From NCBI RefSeq assembly GCF_016859285.1, contig NC_053420.1, positions 26,475,545-26,539,544 on the forward strand: DNA of 64,000 nucleotides. The letters run 5' to 3'. The translations under genes and the position numbers were made by a program. The notes below the pieces were generated by a model. It ran no database searches and was not told the DNA's origin. It was given only the letters and a program-made list of their open reading frames with translations. Below, piece after piece: positions 14,001 through 27,500 of the stretch (its first letter is position 1; the number at the start of each line of letters is the position of its first letter). The DNA comes from Xiphias gladius. Its lineage: Eukaryota > Chordata > Actinopteri > Istiophoriformes > Xiphiidae.

Positions 14001-15174
14001 GCCTTGTAACAAATCGCATCCTCGCACATTAACCAGCAAAATTAATTTCTATGCCTCACCCAGTCACGGAGCAGAGAGACACAGTTGGGAGTCTCATTCA
14101 CTGAATCCTACAGCAGGCAAAACACATCTGACAAGCCAATTCTTCTTATTCCTCACAGCATGGGCCAGGCATTATTATTATTTGATTTGCTAAGTGGTGA
14201 TTTTGGCTGGTAATTAGAAAGGAGGAAGAGTGTCCCAAAACATATATTCACCACTGAGAAAACAAAATCATTTGAAGTTAGTGAAGTTTTATGTTGCACA
14301 GCAGGATAGCAGACCTCAGAAAACTCTTTGAAAAGTTTAAAAACTATGTTGATAAACTAGCAAAAATAGGTCTGGGACTACTGCTGTGTTGTGAAATCCT
14401 TTGTGAAGGTATTCAACAGTCTCTCAACTCAAACAACTGGAGGAAGGTGATGAAACTGTCTAGAAAAAATAGCCCCAATTTTAGAGCTAAGTTTCAGCAT
14501 GGAAATGGCTGAATCACATTCCATGCTTCCTGTTTTCAGAGACTGCAAGAGCTGTGCTACATTTGCAATCTCTGAAAAATTTAAGCTTCTACAGAAAAAC
14601 TGAGGTTAGTCTTTCATCACATTACAACATATCACAACGTTCCATATGCATTCATACAAGTAATAAATTAATTGAAATCCTAAAACACAACATTCCAATA
14701 TAATATTCATATGGGTCTGATATACGAACATGAGCAAACTCTTATAACTAGAGACGAGACAAGGCCCTCTATTGAAAATGAGTTGAACGAGGAAAATGAC
14801 CCTGTGGAATAAATATTACGGTTTGCTTCGTGCTTCATGCTGGTATCACCACTGTGTGTAAACGCTCAGCAGACACAAAAGCACATCCATTGATTACATT
14901 TATTGTGCTTTTCATTTTCAGTGCAGTTACTCAAGAAAGAGTGACAGGTCCTCACACATAGGCATAATAAGATTCTGAGATCATTACCCATTATTATTGA
15001 TGGGTAATTTGTAAATTAATAATGTTATGCTGAAATGGATATTTGCCTCACTTTATGCTGTTGTTACAAATGTTGTTTCAACTGATTTAAATTGCAATAA
15101 TTCAAATGGGATTCCACGAGAGACTATATCCATACTACTGTCATATTTCTGCAATATTGCTGCAGCCAGGATAT

Positions 15175-15438
15175 GCTAGCTTATTAGCAAAAAGAATGGA
15201 AGCAGGGGGAAACAACTAGCATGGCTCTGTCTAAAGGTGAAAAAAAAAAACAACAAACACCCACATACCAACACCACTAAAATTCACTAATTACCATGTA
15301 ATATCTTGTTTAAAAAACACGTCACAATTTAATGTAATGTATTATTAGTGAGCTTTTGAGATACTAGTAGGTGGACTTTGTTACATTCTGACAAGTCAGC
15401 TGCTTCCAGTCCTTATGCTAAAATAAACTAAGCTAACA
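15175..15438. repeat. Second fold-back copy of the GCTAGCTTA/CTTTATGC repeat
   Basis: The left arm GCTAGCTTATTAGCAAAAAG (15175 onward) is imperfectly complementary to the right arm around CTTATGCTAAAATAAACTAA (to about 15,438). Between the arms is ACTAGCATGGCTCTGTCTAA, typical of the same family as the copy in the last mitfa intron, but older and more diverged. Confidence 0.5.
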
Positions 15439-15486
15439 GATTCTGGCTGTAGCCTCACATTGATCAGCCACAACATTAAAACCTGA

Positions 15487-15561
<75 letters not shown>
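15487..15561 (+). repeat. Compound (AT)n(AC)n microsatellite
   Basis: An AT repeat of about 25 bases runs directly into an AC repeat of about 50 bases. It lies just after the fold-back repeat ending near 15,438. Confidence 0.95.
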
Positions 15562-15565
<4 letters not shown>

Positions 15566-17094
15566 TTTATTTATGTATTTATGTATTTATTTTACTTTTC
15601 TAGGATTCTGAGGCTTGGATTGGGTTGTGTTTTAAATCACTTGTGGGGTAATACAGAATCTTCAGCATAATTTAGTAACGTATTTTTGGCCAAAAACAGT
15701 TGTGGTGTTTTAGATACTTTTTGAGAAGCAACTCAACTACAAAGTCCTTTGTTTTTCTTCAAAATCACTTTCTCTTTCTTCCTCTCTTTCTTAGGGCTGT
15801 TCACACTTTTCTCCAAATACCCACTGGGTACAGAGGTGGTCCTGCAGACACTGAGGTACTGTTTAAACCAAATAAAACCTCTTAGCTAAAATATTCTATA
15901 ATCCACCACTCATTTAGCTCCACTCACCATTTGCAGTGAATGTAGATAGTGTGCTAGATTACTGCTTCTGTTGCAAAACAACGGCACTGCTAGACCTCCT
16001 TCCTTAAACCAATATGTCCAATTAAACCACAAATGGCAAGACATCTGGGATTCATCATCGTGTCAACTTGCAAGTGAGACATTATTGTGTCACACCAGGA
16101 AGTCCTGACATCCTAAAGCAGTTTAAAAGGACCTAATTCCTCAAACCGCAGCAATAGTGAGGCAGGAACCCTTGAATCGCTGACAAACATGAAAATAAAA
16201 AGGTAAGAAACCTCCTTTTTTTAAACTTATTTTGGACATTCATGCCTCTTCAGGTCACAGATGTTGTTTCTTGCATTCCCATATGCCTTTTCCATGTTTA
16301 ACTGATGTATGTTTATGAGACACTGGACAAGTGTGTTATACTTCAGCTCCTAACATTTCCACATCCCAACAATTGACCACACATCAGCTGTGTGTCTTAG
16401 CTACACATGGATAATAATCATTTTCACTGGCCTCCTGGCCTGCAGGCTGTAGAGAAACATCTTCAGTGGTTGTCACAGAATCAGCAGTCAACAATTTTAC
16501 AAACAGAAGTAAGTGGGACCGATTTTGCTGTAGACACAAGGAATATACTCATTAAAGCACAGCATGTCAACATGCATATGACCTAAAAATACAAATATTA
16601 GTGTGTCAAGCCGCTGCTGTTTGGTCAGGAAATGCGACTGGATACAGTAGGTCAGTGTTCTCCTTGTTTAGTGAAAGCGGGAGCAGTGAAAAGTCAACAA
16701 TAATCCAATTAGTTCAGCTTGATGTCAGCTTATTGATCTATTTGTTTATTTGGTTTAGAAATAGTAGATATTTGGTTTTGAAGCTTAAGTGACTGACATA
16801 TATCCTAATACAGATTTCAGGAACTCGAATATTACCGGAGTGGATATGAGTACAACATGACTCACGCTATTGGTCTTTTTTGGCCAGTTAATTCTGCTGA
16901 GACAAATGTTTTCATATACTGTATATGTTAACTTTCTATTAACATTATTAATGAATATAAATTTAAAAGTAAACTGTGTAAAAACTGTGTGTATAAACTG
17001 TGTTTTTATAATCTTTAGGCCTCCGAGGATACGTGTCAGTTAGCTATTTAATGTTAGGTCAAGGTCCTGTCAATACATATATACGCATTCTCAT

Positions 17095-17430
17095 TACATT
17101 TACATTTACATTTACTCATTTGGAAAGTGCGTTTATCCAAAGCAACTTACAAATGAGGGATAACACTCAAGCTTCAGTACAACAGGAAACCTTGGAGTAA
17201 GTACTAAATCTGTTCAATAAGACAAAGTGAAAGGAGATCAGGTAGGGCAGTGCAGTGAAAGTGCACAGTAAGTGCGAGTAAGGCATGTTAGGTTGTTAGA
17301 GGTGTTAGGAGGAGGAGGAGCTCTCGGAAGAGATGGGTTTTGAAGAGATTTTTGAATATAGAAAGGGACGCCCCTGCTCTGATATTATTTGGGAGTTCGT
17401 TCCACCATCAGGGAACCACAAACAAGAACA
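17095..17430 (+). repeat. Teleost interspersed repeat (ACATTTACATTTACTCATTTGG type)
   Basis: It begins with tandem CATTTACATTTA, then TTTATCCAAAGCAACTTACA, and continues to GAAGAGATGGGTTTTGAAGA and GGAGTTCGTTCCACCATCAG. This combination is seen many times over in teleost genomes. There is no intact protein. The class (DNA element or SINE) cannot be decided from this copy. Confidence 0.55.
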
Positions 17431-18019
17431 TTCTGGAGGGAGATTGCCTTGTGTGTAGGGATGGCCAGATGCCAGACGATGTTGGAGCAATGGCCGAGAG
17501 GGAGCATAAGACTCACTTATGCTTACTGCTTAAATACTGAAAAAGGGAATTTTGTGAGGTCACTTAAAGTGCAAGTGTGCAGCTTGCAGGCAAGAGAAGA
17601 CTTACACAGGAGAATCATAACATAATATCATGTATTGTATACAGCAAAGTAAGCAAAGTATACTATAAGGCAGTGGTTCTCTAACAATTTCTGTCACGCC
17701 CCTTAGAGAAACCAAAAAAATTCATGCCCAGACCCCACAACCATGTAAAAGCGATTTAACTTTTAATAATACTGAGATAGTGACTAATAAAATAGATATG
17801 TTAAAGATACCCTCTGGAGTTCTTGACTATTAGTTGCACTGTGAAGTAATGTTTTTATAAGTACAGTACACTTTTGTTTTGTATTGTGAATGTGCGTAAG
17901 GATGCATATGCACTTGTGGGATCAAGCAGGCGACACAATGCATATTCCTGCTTCTGCTTTCATGCAGTTCTGCTGATCGACAGTTGGTGGCGGTAATTTG
18001 CTAAGAAGCAGTGAATAAG

Positions 18020-18070
18020 AATATAATATAATATATATAATATAATATAATATAATATAATATAATATAT
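18020..18070 (+). repeat. (ATAAT)n-like A/T satellite tract
   Basis: Repeating ATAAT/TATAA units of about five bases in a pure A/T stretch. Confidence 0.85.
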
Positions 18071-20215
18071 TTATTTTATATGATATGATAAATTAATTTA
18101 CTTTATCATGTTGCACATCTGCCAATTAACTTCACATTTGTGACTTTGGAACAAAATTTGAAAACGTCACTTCTTACTGTTCAAAATATCTTAAATTGAC
18201 TTATTACTTTTGTTTTTTTGCGTGTGTGTGTGTGTTTCTGACTTTTTTCATCATTTATAGATTCATTCATTTCAGCTGTGCACTCCATTGTGTGGTAACA
18301 GTGTCTCTTAACACCATACTCAAAAATACAACCATTTTAGTCCGTGTATCTATCATTTTTAAGTATACATTTTTATTATGTGAACACAATAAGCTGTGTT
18401 AGAATTACTGTGTACAGTAGCATGCAGTTGGAGCTCAGTGGTATTTGACTATGACAGATAATGCGAAATACTGTTTTAGATTGTTTAAGTTGGCTCACAA
18501 TAAATTATTGGAGCTAATTCAGAGGCAAACATAGCCCACTAAATCGTAAGTTGGTAAATTACAGTCAAATGACATTTTGTTGATTTAACAGTTATTTCCA
18601 CAAAGCCTCATTAAGGTCATTTGACTACTACTAAAAGTCAAGCATCCAAAATTCAAGTGTTAAAATGTGGTTTTACTGACTTCAGTATGGATCGAGGCCA
18701 TGACTGATGCTGTTAGGTCAGCTGGGCATGCATCGTTACAGTTCTCTTTAAAATGGGATTATCACCCATTGTTAACATACATTCACTGACCTGCACAAGC
18801 CTTATTTTGAAAAATTAAAATGCATTATTTTCTCATGGTTACGGAGGTATTTCTAAAATACTGTCAAAGAATAACTATTATAACTAATTATTTATAACTA
18901 ATTATAGGAAACTGTGACACTGCATCAGCAGTAGCATCAGCCTCTGCGATGACTCAGTAAATTCTGCCTTGATGTTAACTGTTAATTTGTGCCCAAATAT
19001 ATTTTGTATAGATGATTCAGACAAATGTTACAGTGAAATTGTATTTTTTCTTGTAACATTGTAACATACCTTCAATTAAATATTACCATTATTATTATTA
19101 TTAGTCTTATCATTGGCCCTATTATTATAATTACTACTTTTATTATTAGTCCGATTATTATTATACATCTTTATGTGGAATCTGTATTGCGCTATGCTCT
19201 CTTTCCTCCCTCCTTCAGTAGAGTGGATGTTTGTTTGCTCTTTATCTGTCAGTGGTGGTGACAGTACATATTACACAGCACCCCTCACAGTTACTGCTCT
19301 CTGTTATTGTTTGGAGAAAGTTAACTAAATTTATTTTCTAATGTTTCTGCGTAGGTCTTTTCTGGGGAAAAGAGTCTCCGGGCAAAAAAAGATGCATCAG
19401 AAATAGATATTCATGGAGAGTTATAGCCAGAAAAATTAGGCAAACACTGAAAGTTACCAAACCTCAGATTTTGGGATTAAATAGGATTTACACTGGTTAA
19501 GTGACACGAGTCATGAGCAAGACCCAACAGAAGCTTCACAATTTTAAGCAATAAGGTGCAAATTTCTGTGAATAATTAAGATACTTTTTGGTTACAAAAA
19601 ACAAAAAAGATCATTGAGCTTCTTTGTTAGTCCTGAAGCACTGCCACTGGTGATGTTGAAGTGATAGCTACAGACTGGGGATAGATTTGACATGCCAGCC
19701 TAATTAGTGCGATTATCACACAGCTGCACAGGCTGAGAGGATTTGAAGTGGTTTGTATCAAAAGGATCATTTTCCCAGGGAATGCTTCATCTTGACAGCA
19801 TGTGCACTGCCAGATCCATTTTGGTTTGGGATATGCAGGCGCTGTCCAATCAAATATGCTGCCGGTTTGAAAGGGTAAACTCAGATCAGACAGACTGAGT
19901 TTTTGCTCAGTGCATTATTGGACGAGTAAAGCTGTGAAGTGATTAAACAATTTCCAAAGGGTTGCAGGTACTGTACTGCCTCAGACCTCACAACAGACCA
20001 GTTATTAGGAGTCTGGTGGCACATAATCCACACCAGCTTACCTGCAAATCACTCTCTGAGCTGGCAGAGTATGGAGGGTAATCGAAATTTGGCTGCTGAT
20101 GGTGGGCTAATTAACAGAATTAACAACTGATGTAATACGTCAGTTCAGCTAAGGACTTGGCTTTCCATCCTGTTGAAATTGGGGTAATTTGGAGTTATGA
20201 CAACCAAATTGTGAC

Positions 20216-20683
20216 TTAAAGCTGCTCTAATTAATATTTCTACATGCAACAGTGGATCAAATAACGATGTGTATGTGAAAGGGATCACAGGTAGTGATGA
20301 GTTAACAAAGCATTATCACCAAACTTTGCAGTTCGACTCATTGTTTTGGTTTGCTGGCCTGCAACTTTCATGTTTCGGTTCACTCTCACCACTCTCATTA
20401 GTGTTGTTTTCAGACACAGTGGGCAGGTGTTTTCAGTGGAAAACTTGTAAATTAAAAAAACTGTGCTAGCTGCTCTGCATCAGACAAAGTTAGCATCTAG
20501 CTGGACCTAGCTAGTAAACATAGTGGCGCATTGATCCGCTAAAGAGTCAGATATTTCCCCCAGGAGTTGGTAGAGACCAAAGCAGAGCTAGAGGAGAGTA
20601 ACTATTGGACACGACCATGACTCCAAATTGATGCTAATGTTTCTCTGTGTCAACAGAGAAAAATAAGTTGGATGCAGCTTTAA
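20216..20683. mobile_element. Teleost interspersed repeat with 10-bp perfect inverted ends
   Basis: TTAAAGCTGC at 20216-20225 and its exact reverse complement GCAGCTTTAA at 20674-20683 bound a 468-bp unit that includes AAAGTTAGCATCTAGCTGG and GAGAAAAATAAGTTGGATGC, sequences typical of an abundant percomorph repeat. A related left end (TTAAAGTTGCACTAATCAAT) begins near 24,769. The TTAA at each edge might be a target duplication. No coding capacity. Confidence 0.55.
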
Positions 20684-21094
20684 AGAGATGTGAAATAGAA
20701 TTTTTGTTCTAATTCAAGATACATTTTCTACAGCTGTAGTTTTTTACATGGTTAACATATTCAATCAGGGCAGTTCAAATCACTAAAATGTACTAGGCAG
20801 CACTGAGTTGATGTATAGCACCCGTCTTTCATATTGCATAACCTCGTTGAAACGTAAATGCAGCTTTCACCCTCATTCAAAGAACAATAACATATTCTCA
20901 GCAAAAGAATCTCTGGCTTCCCTCTCTCTCAATCCTCATATTGTACTCCACTACAATACCACATGTTGCTCATTGACTCAGGATGGCTCAGAGAAATGCC
21001 ACTGGCCTTGCATTTACACACCAGCATGTTATTTAGCCTGGTCTTTTTGACTCCTCCCTCTTCTCTTTGCCCTTGGGTGGGCTGGGGTGTTCAG

Positions 21095-21344
21095 TGCTCC
21101 CCCGGACCTGAATGGCCTCTACAAACGCTTCCAGAGTCCCCCCCCTCTACTGGCCGTGACGTCACAGGTCCGGCTCCGAGAGCAGCCGGTGTTTGCCCGT
21201 TGCCAGGGTCAAGAGCGCAAGGAGGACCGAGAGAGGAGGACTGGGGACCTTCTACACCGAGACACCCCACACACCTTCAGCGTACATGTAACACCTCCCC
21301 CCAGCCGGCCTGCTGCGAGCCAGCCGCCCATGGAAGTTCTCAAG
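21095..21344 (+). CDS. mitfa: mitfa alternative 5' exon 1B, strongly diverged
   Basis: An open frame ends in PMEVLK and is followed by a GTAAGC donor in phase 0, which splices directly onto exon 2 (VQSHLENP) at 34474. That is exactly how exon 1B of MITF-A/TFE-type long isoforms joins. Upstream in the same frame, TSQVRLREQ, GQERKEDRERR and VHVTPPP align loosely with the conserved TSRILLRQQLMREQ, EQERREQQQ and NVSVPTT blocks of mammalian exon 1B. The Leu/Arg/Gln-rich Rag-binding stretch is badly degraded. The left edge is the best upstream AG (21093-21094) and is uncertain. No upstream exon 1A was recognised. The exon may be a residual, weakly used one or a non-functional relic; the frame and donor are still intact. 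Confidence 0.7.
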
Positions 21345-22895
21345 GTAAGCCTACCAAGAGTCTGGTACACCTGTATGAGCGACAGCCGTGATGTGAAAGG
21401 TGACAATGTTCTGTAAGCAACACAGTGGGGGATGCTCTTTTAGGTATCCTTGATTCCATGTATTGGAAAGTGGAATATATTTTCAGTTTTTTTAAATCAT
21501 AAATTCAACAAGATTATGAACTTTGGCTTGAGAAATTCCTACATCTGTGTCAGCTCCTGAGAGACAAATACAATTCTCTGAGAAGGGACTGTGTTAAATC
21601 CATAGGGGGGATTATCTCTTGACAGAATTCCTGTTTCCAGACATTTGGCATTCAACTCATTTAATCCTATTTGCTCCACTATACTGACATATTTTCATTT
21701 ATTTGATTCCTGGTACAACTAAACGGACCCCTAAATACATGAAAATACAAAGACGAGAAAATGTTTTTTGGAAGAGGAAGAAACCTGCATATATCCTGGA
21801 AATAACTCTTACATATTAAAAACAATATCTTTTAGATGATTAAGATTAATATATCTTGACTACATAAAATTATTGTATTTTGAGGCCATTAAAGATCAGG
21901 ACCAGGTATAAGTTTTCACCCCCCCAAGAATTTCAAATGACTGTGAAAGAAAATTCCAGCTGTCAGACTCTGAATAGTTGTCCATGTTGGGTTTATTGAT
22001 TTTCTTTCCTTACAAGTTAAAAACACATAATTTCTGCCAGTTATCACAGATATGCTTGTGATATTGTTAAGTCATACGTTCTGCAAGATGAGTGTAACCT
22101 TTCTGCTGTCGGGTGATGGAGACGTTAATTTAAGTACATGAATGTCATCACTTGTCAGCTTGTGTGAAGTACCATTTTCGTCTTTGACGTATCAGTGGTG
22201 TTATTGATAGCAGAGCAACATAATCCTTTAGCACTGTACCCCTTCAAGTTATTTCAGCATGAAAATAATTTCTTGCTACAGTGTTACTCGTCAATTGGCT
22301 CTCTATTTTCACATGGTTTTGTGTCTATGTGCAAAAGAAAAAATAACTTTATTGTTGTTTTTTTCCCCTTATAATAGTATTACACTGCCATGACATAGGC
22401 AGTTTATACTGGAATAGAAATATACTTTTCTCTGTAATTTGTTCCAAAGGATTGTTGCACTAATAATGGAACAGGAAAACTACTTGGGGCAACAGTTTGA
22501 AGGAAGTTTTCTCATACTGTATCATTTTCACAGTACAGAGTCCCGACCACAATGTCAGTTTCCTGGGCAAACACTCTTTGACAGTTTGAACCTAAACTGT
22601 GTGGATTAACAGAGACCCCCCTAAAACTGCGCAGGCGAGGCAAAATTAGCTTAGAAGTACCAGGCAGAGCTGCTGGACCATGAAAGTGAAAACATAAAGC
22701 TCAGATGAGGTTGTCCAAAGGGGGAGGGGGAGCCTTAATTAGCCAGGTTACTTATGACCCCTGTGAGAATCAAGTGATCAGGGATGATGGGAAAGGCAGT
22801 CAGAGTTTTATTACACACTCAATTCGTAAGTCAGCAACAACTAATTATAATTAGGTTCAAGAAACATAATGGATATACTCCAAGATAATCTAAAT

Positions 22896-23249
22896 CAGGG
22901 TTTTTTTCAAAGTCTGACACTGTGAGACCCCTCTCAGGCAACTTTCCATAACTTGGGTTCTTTGGGGGATGTAAACAGGAAGTAAAGTAAAAACTGTCAC
23001 GGAGTCAGTTAGTTAGCTGTGGGCTACAACTTGAACCCAATGTTTAGCCCAAATTTACATTTTGCCACATTAGCAACATTAAACGTTTGTTCATCAAATT
23101 CATTTTTTAACATTGTTTTTGGAACACTGACATGCACTTGTCCCTTTCACCTCATGCAGTATCTTTGCCTCACGTCTCTATCTCAACAACCCCCGTCAGC
23201 TCTCCCATGCCTCCCTGGGGAGATGTGCCTCACAGTTTGAAAATCCCTG
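22896..23249. mobile_element. Non-autonomous hAT-like element with perfect 8-bp target duplication
   Basis: The 354-bp element has inverted ends CAGGGTTTTTTTCAAA at the left and CAGGGATTTTCAAA on the other strand at the right. It is flanked by identical 8-bp direct repeats ATCTAAAT at 22888-22895 and 23250-23257. Eight-base duplications and CAGGG ends fit hAT transposons. There is no transposase, so it must have been mobilised in trans. It sits in the long mitfa intron between exon 1B and exon 1M. Confidence 0.75.
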
Positions 23250-26200
23250 ATCTAAATTAATAAAAAATCAGCCTCAACGGTAAAAGTATTGTAAGAAAAT
23301 TAGTTTAAATTAAAGCTACAGAAGCCATCACAGTTGCCATCCTTACCCTTTTCTTGCCTCCTTGCTCCTAGCTGAAAGAAAATGTCAGTTCAGAAAGCTA
23401 ATATTTGTAGCTTTGTTTTTATACAATCTGTGTCTTTACACAGAAATACATTAGCTTTAGCTTTAGCTTTAGCTTTTTAGAAATCTTTATATATTTTTTT
23501 ATTTATTATCACTGTCGTACACCTTGACAGGATACAACGAGCATTCATCTTAGCTTAAGGCCCTTCAGAAAGGACCGTTTCAGTCTAATGATTTCTCGAC
23601 CCCGAGTAATCTGCAAGCAACATATTTGTTGTCTAACTCCAGCAAAAGTGAGACAGCAAGTAGGAGTAGCAGCGATTGTGAAGTCTTACCATTTGCCCAA
23701 GATACAGCTTTGGTACTAAGACCCCCTGAAAACACATTTTTATGTATTACAATGAATAATGCTAATAAAACCCAAATTAAAACCCATCTTCTCTAGCCCT
23801 CAAGTGAAAAACTGTACAGATAAAGTACTGTACAGTGAAAGTCAAATATCCTTGGAAACTAACAACAGAAAAACATGTCATTTAAATTATGCATATATAA
23901 AGAGATAACATGATCCAAGACTTTAACACAGCACTGGGGGCTTTCTACAAACCAGTGAAGAACTATCCCAACAGACACATCACAATGAGAACTATTAAAT
24001 TTAAAACGTAAAATTATTGGTCAAGGTTAAGTCAGAGCTTACTTTATACAAAGGGACCTTCTTTGTGCTTCCACAGTACATTACAGCTAGGAAAGTTTTC
24101 CTGCCTTTGTACTACAACTGTTCTCCTTGGAGCTGAGTTGTGCGTGCATCCGTGCTGTCTTAGATATTATCATGGTTGTTATAGAATAATGACTGTAGTA
24201 GAGCGTCACCGGTGGCAGTGACCTTAGCACTGGATGGAAAAAAATCATTCCTAAATGTGTTTCAAACCAAAACCGCCAAAAGCTGTGTCATAAAAATGTT
24301 GAATTAACATTGAAAAAAAATCATTGATAAATAGGCCCTTTTCACTGCAGACATTTTGACTTGTCATAGCATCAAAAGCAAGAGCACCAGTAAGCCATGA
24401 CTCAGTGAGTGAGCATGCACAATAAACCCCCAAGCCATGGCCCTTGACCTAGCTCTACTGGCTCTCAATTGAGGTTATTAAATCTACCTCTCCCTTTCCT
24501 GCTCTGACATGCCAAAATGCCAGGTGTAGGAAAAGGTTTATTAAAAATTCATTTCACATCAGTGATCAGTGTTCTGCTCTTTGAACCTAACTTACATGAT
24601 TGTGTTATTGTAGGTCTTCCTTTCAAGCCAATCTTCAGATTTTAAGGATCCTATACTGTGGTTCTCCTGTGCTGTGACTTCTCCCATGCTTGGATCAAAT
24701 CTTAAAATCTGGCCATTAATAATATAAATCTATGCCATTTTGTAATTTTGCTGATTCCAAAGGCTTAAAGTTGCACTAATCAATATTTTCACTAGTAAAT
24801 ATTTTCATATTAATAACAGAATAAGAGACTACACGAAATTTGAAAGGGGTTGCTTGTAACAAAAAACCCAAGGTCCAATCTGGCTCCACTTGGCTTTACT
24901 GTGTTTCAGCTTTTTTTTTTTTTTTTTTAGCCTGCATCGTTAATGTTACGGTTTAACTCTCACCAGTCTCTCTGTTCTCATTTTCTCTGTGCAAAGAACA
25001 ACCTCTGTATTTTGGCATTTCAGTCAGTACACATGTATTGATCTATTCTCCAGTATATAAACCGTAATTTTAAAGATGCTCTATACTGTTGTTACGGGCA
25101 CTTCTGTAACAGTTGCCGCATGTAGAGTAGTTGAGTAAAATTGACAGACGCCTTACTATACCCATACTATACAACAGATGACAGATACAATACAGTATAT
25201 AATCTCCTGAGGTAATGAGGGAGCTAGCGTCTTGTTTCTGTAACTGTAATTCTTATCTCTCTGTATAAAGTATTTCCATCTCATATTGCTATTATTTTTC
25301 TCCTAAAAATATTAGAGGAACAATTAAGAGGCAAGTGTTCTGACTCCTAAAACTCAGAGCATATGAATTGGGGCTTTGAATGTATTCAGCAATGGGATCA
25401 AAGACAATCATATATTATTTGATGGCCCCCGAAAAAACCCTGACTTTTAATCATCAGATTCAACTCCACGTGGAGACGTTAGTGGTTTACACTGACCTTT
25501 TCCTCAAACTCCAGGCACATTGAACTGAATAATGCTCCATGTTTGTGCTCTTTGATTCTCGGGGGAGACTCTGAGGTCTCAAACTGAGCTGAGGCCGAGC
25601 TAAGAGAGCCTTTTGTTTATTAAACTCATTGGAGTATACCTTGAGCTCTGTTTTCTAGCAGCCAGTTGATTCTTCAAGATAACGTAGGACATGTCTGCAC
25701 AAGTTTTGAAAAATCAACCGCGATAATTTTTCAGCAGTTTGTTTTGAACAATGTCAAATTTGTGAATTTTAGTTTTTAGTACTGTACTTTATCTATGGGA
25801 CAATGCTAGACTGTGTGACCTTTCCCTTGCTGCTCCTAGGGAACATACATTATCTTGTTTGAATCACTTTACTGTTTAACTCTGATGTAGTAAGCTTAGC
25901 TGATAGATTGCATTGCCCCGCACCAGACATGATAACTAAGCTCTGTGTATTTATGCAGCTGCTAAATTAAGCTTTATTGTTTGTCACTTAAGCAAGTGCA
26001 TGTTCCTAATCCCACACAGACTGGACAATGTGCCTCATTCTTGGAAGAGGATGTTACATTCTTGCTAATGTTACCCTGTAGCCACAGGGTAAGGGGCAGA
26101 GAAGACCTCTCTTTGTCCCAAGCTCCTCCTCTTGAAATGGTCTGTCTCTACAGTAGCTGCTATTTGCTGTAGAGAATTGTTACTAAGGGCATTAGGCAAG

Positions 26201-27099
26201 AGAGCAAAATCTACTTCCTCAAGGCGATGGAGGAAATCAACACATGTAGTAGTTGTTCATCTCAAAATCCAGCTCCTGTTATCACTTTGGACCTATGAGA
26301 GTTCAGTGTCTTCTTTGGTGTCAGTGTTAAATGTCCTGGATAACAAACATTTTGCTAAAATGTAGGCCCCTTAGTTAAATTAATGTTTTATACGTATTTT
26401 ATGATAGACAGAAATGTACTTTTCACCTTATCTTACATCAAATAGGCAAGGGAAAAGACTGTAGGAAGAGTAGTACTCTAGCTTGAATAACCTCATGAAT
26501 ACACATTACTGGGTACAACTTGGAGGGCTAGTGCTTGCTAGGTAACAAGCAGTGTTTGACAGTAAATAATGTGTTACAATAAGGTCTTTTCTTTTTCGTC
26601 AGTTACGACGAGTATTGTAATTATTATCATTAAGCAAAGCCATTACTCTTTGTAATCCAAGGAACTTTCTGTTATTTTGGTCTAGGACGTGTTATCTTAG
26701 CAAGAGGTGGGGGATGGCACCTAGCTGAAATAGGGGAAATATGCCTCCAGGTAATTAAAGTCGTCTCTTTTTTATGTTGAGCCTACTTGGTTAACTACTT
26801 GGCTGGTAAGACTACATTCAGGATTCACAAAGATGTGTTCAGAATTGATTCTAGAAGATGCTGGTGTGTTGTTTTGTTGCTTTCGGATGGAGCTAGGCTA
26901 GCTTTTTCCCTCTGTTTCCAGTCTTTATGCTCAGCTAAGCTTACTGGCTGCTATCTGTTCGATCTTCTTATCCGATTGAAATTTTGTACACACACAAACA
27001 CACACACTGTTTACAGAAAATGAAGCCCACTGACTTTGATCATCCCCTAACCTTTAATCAAGCAATAACACAAGGTTCACATTTGTCGTTTTGACAGAA

Positions 27100-27500
27100 G
27101 TCTCAACATCTATTGTATGGATTGCAATAAAATTAGGTTCAGACATTCATGCCCCCATCAGGATTAGTTGTAGTAGCTTTGGTGATTCTCTGATTTATCC
27201 TGTAGTACCATCATTAAGTTAAGTTTTTAATTTGTTTAATACTTCGGTTTATAATTAATGACTGACTGAATGCAAAGCTAATGACACTCCCATCAGCTAT
27301 ATTGGGTTTATTGGTAATTAGCAAATGTTAGCATGCTAACATGCTAAACTAAGATAGTAAACATGGTAAACATTATACCCTCTAAATGTCAGAATGTTAA
27401 TATTGTCATTATGAGCATGTTAGCATGCTGATATCAGCATTAAGCTCAAAGCACTGCTGTGGCTAAGTACAGCCTCAGAAAGCTGTTAGCAGAAAAAACT
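27100..27500 (+). repeat. Teleost interspersed repeat rich in TTAGCATGCTAAC
   Basis: The segment resembles a widespread percomorph repeat: an ATGGATTGCAATAAAATTAG start, a middle GCTAATGACACTCCCATCAG, and the characteristic GCAAATGTTAGCATGCTAAC to GAGCATGTTAGCATGCTGAT block. It ends near GTACAGCCTCAGA. It is non-coding and probably non-autonomous. The family name cannot be given without a library search. Confidence 0.6.

Larger units (their letters stand above)
7001..21094. other. Non-coding block between the CpG island and mitfa exon 1B
   Basis: AT-rich sequence with the repeats described individually (C18 run, fold-back copy, AT/AC tract, the 17.1-kb repeat, ATAAT tract, the 20.2-kb element). 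Fragments ending GGTTGGGAACCACAG near 11,060 and starting GCAGTGGTTCTC near 17,672 are single ends of the hAT-like TTCCCAACC family. If the CpG island starts mitfa long transcripts, this block is intron. No exon was recognised in it. Confidence 0.5.

Noticed and set aside
15487..15561. Compound AT/AC tract as a CRISPR-like or satellite array
   Set aside because: Plain dinucleotide microsatellite without spacers.
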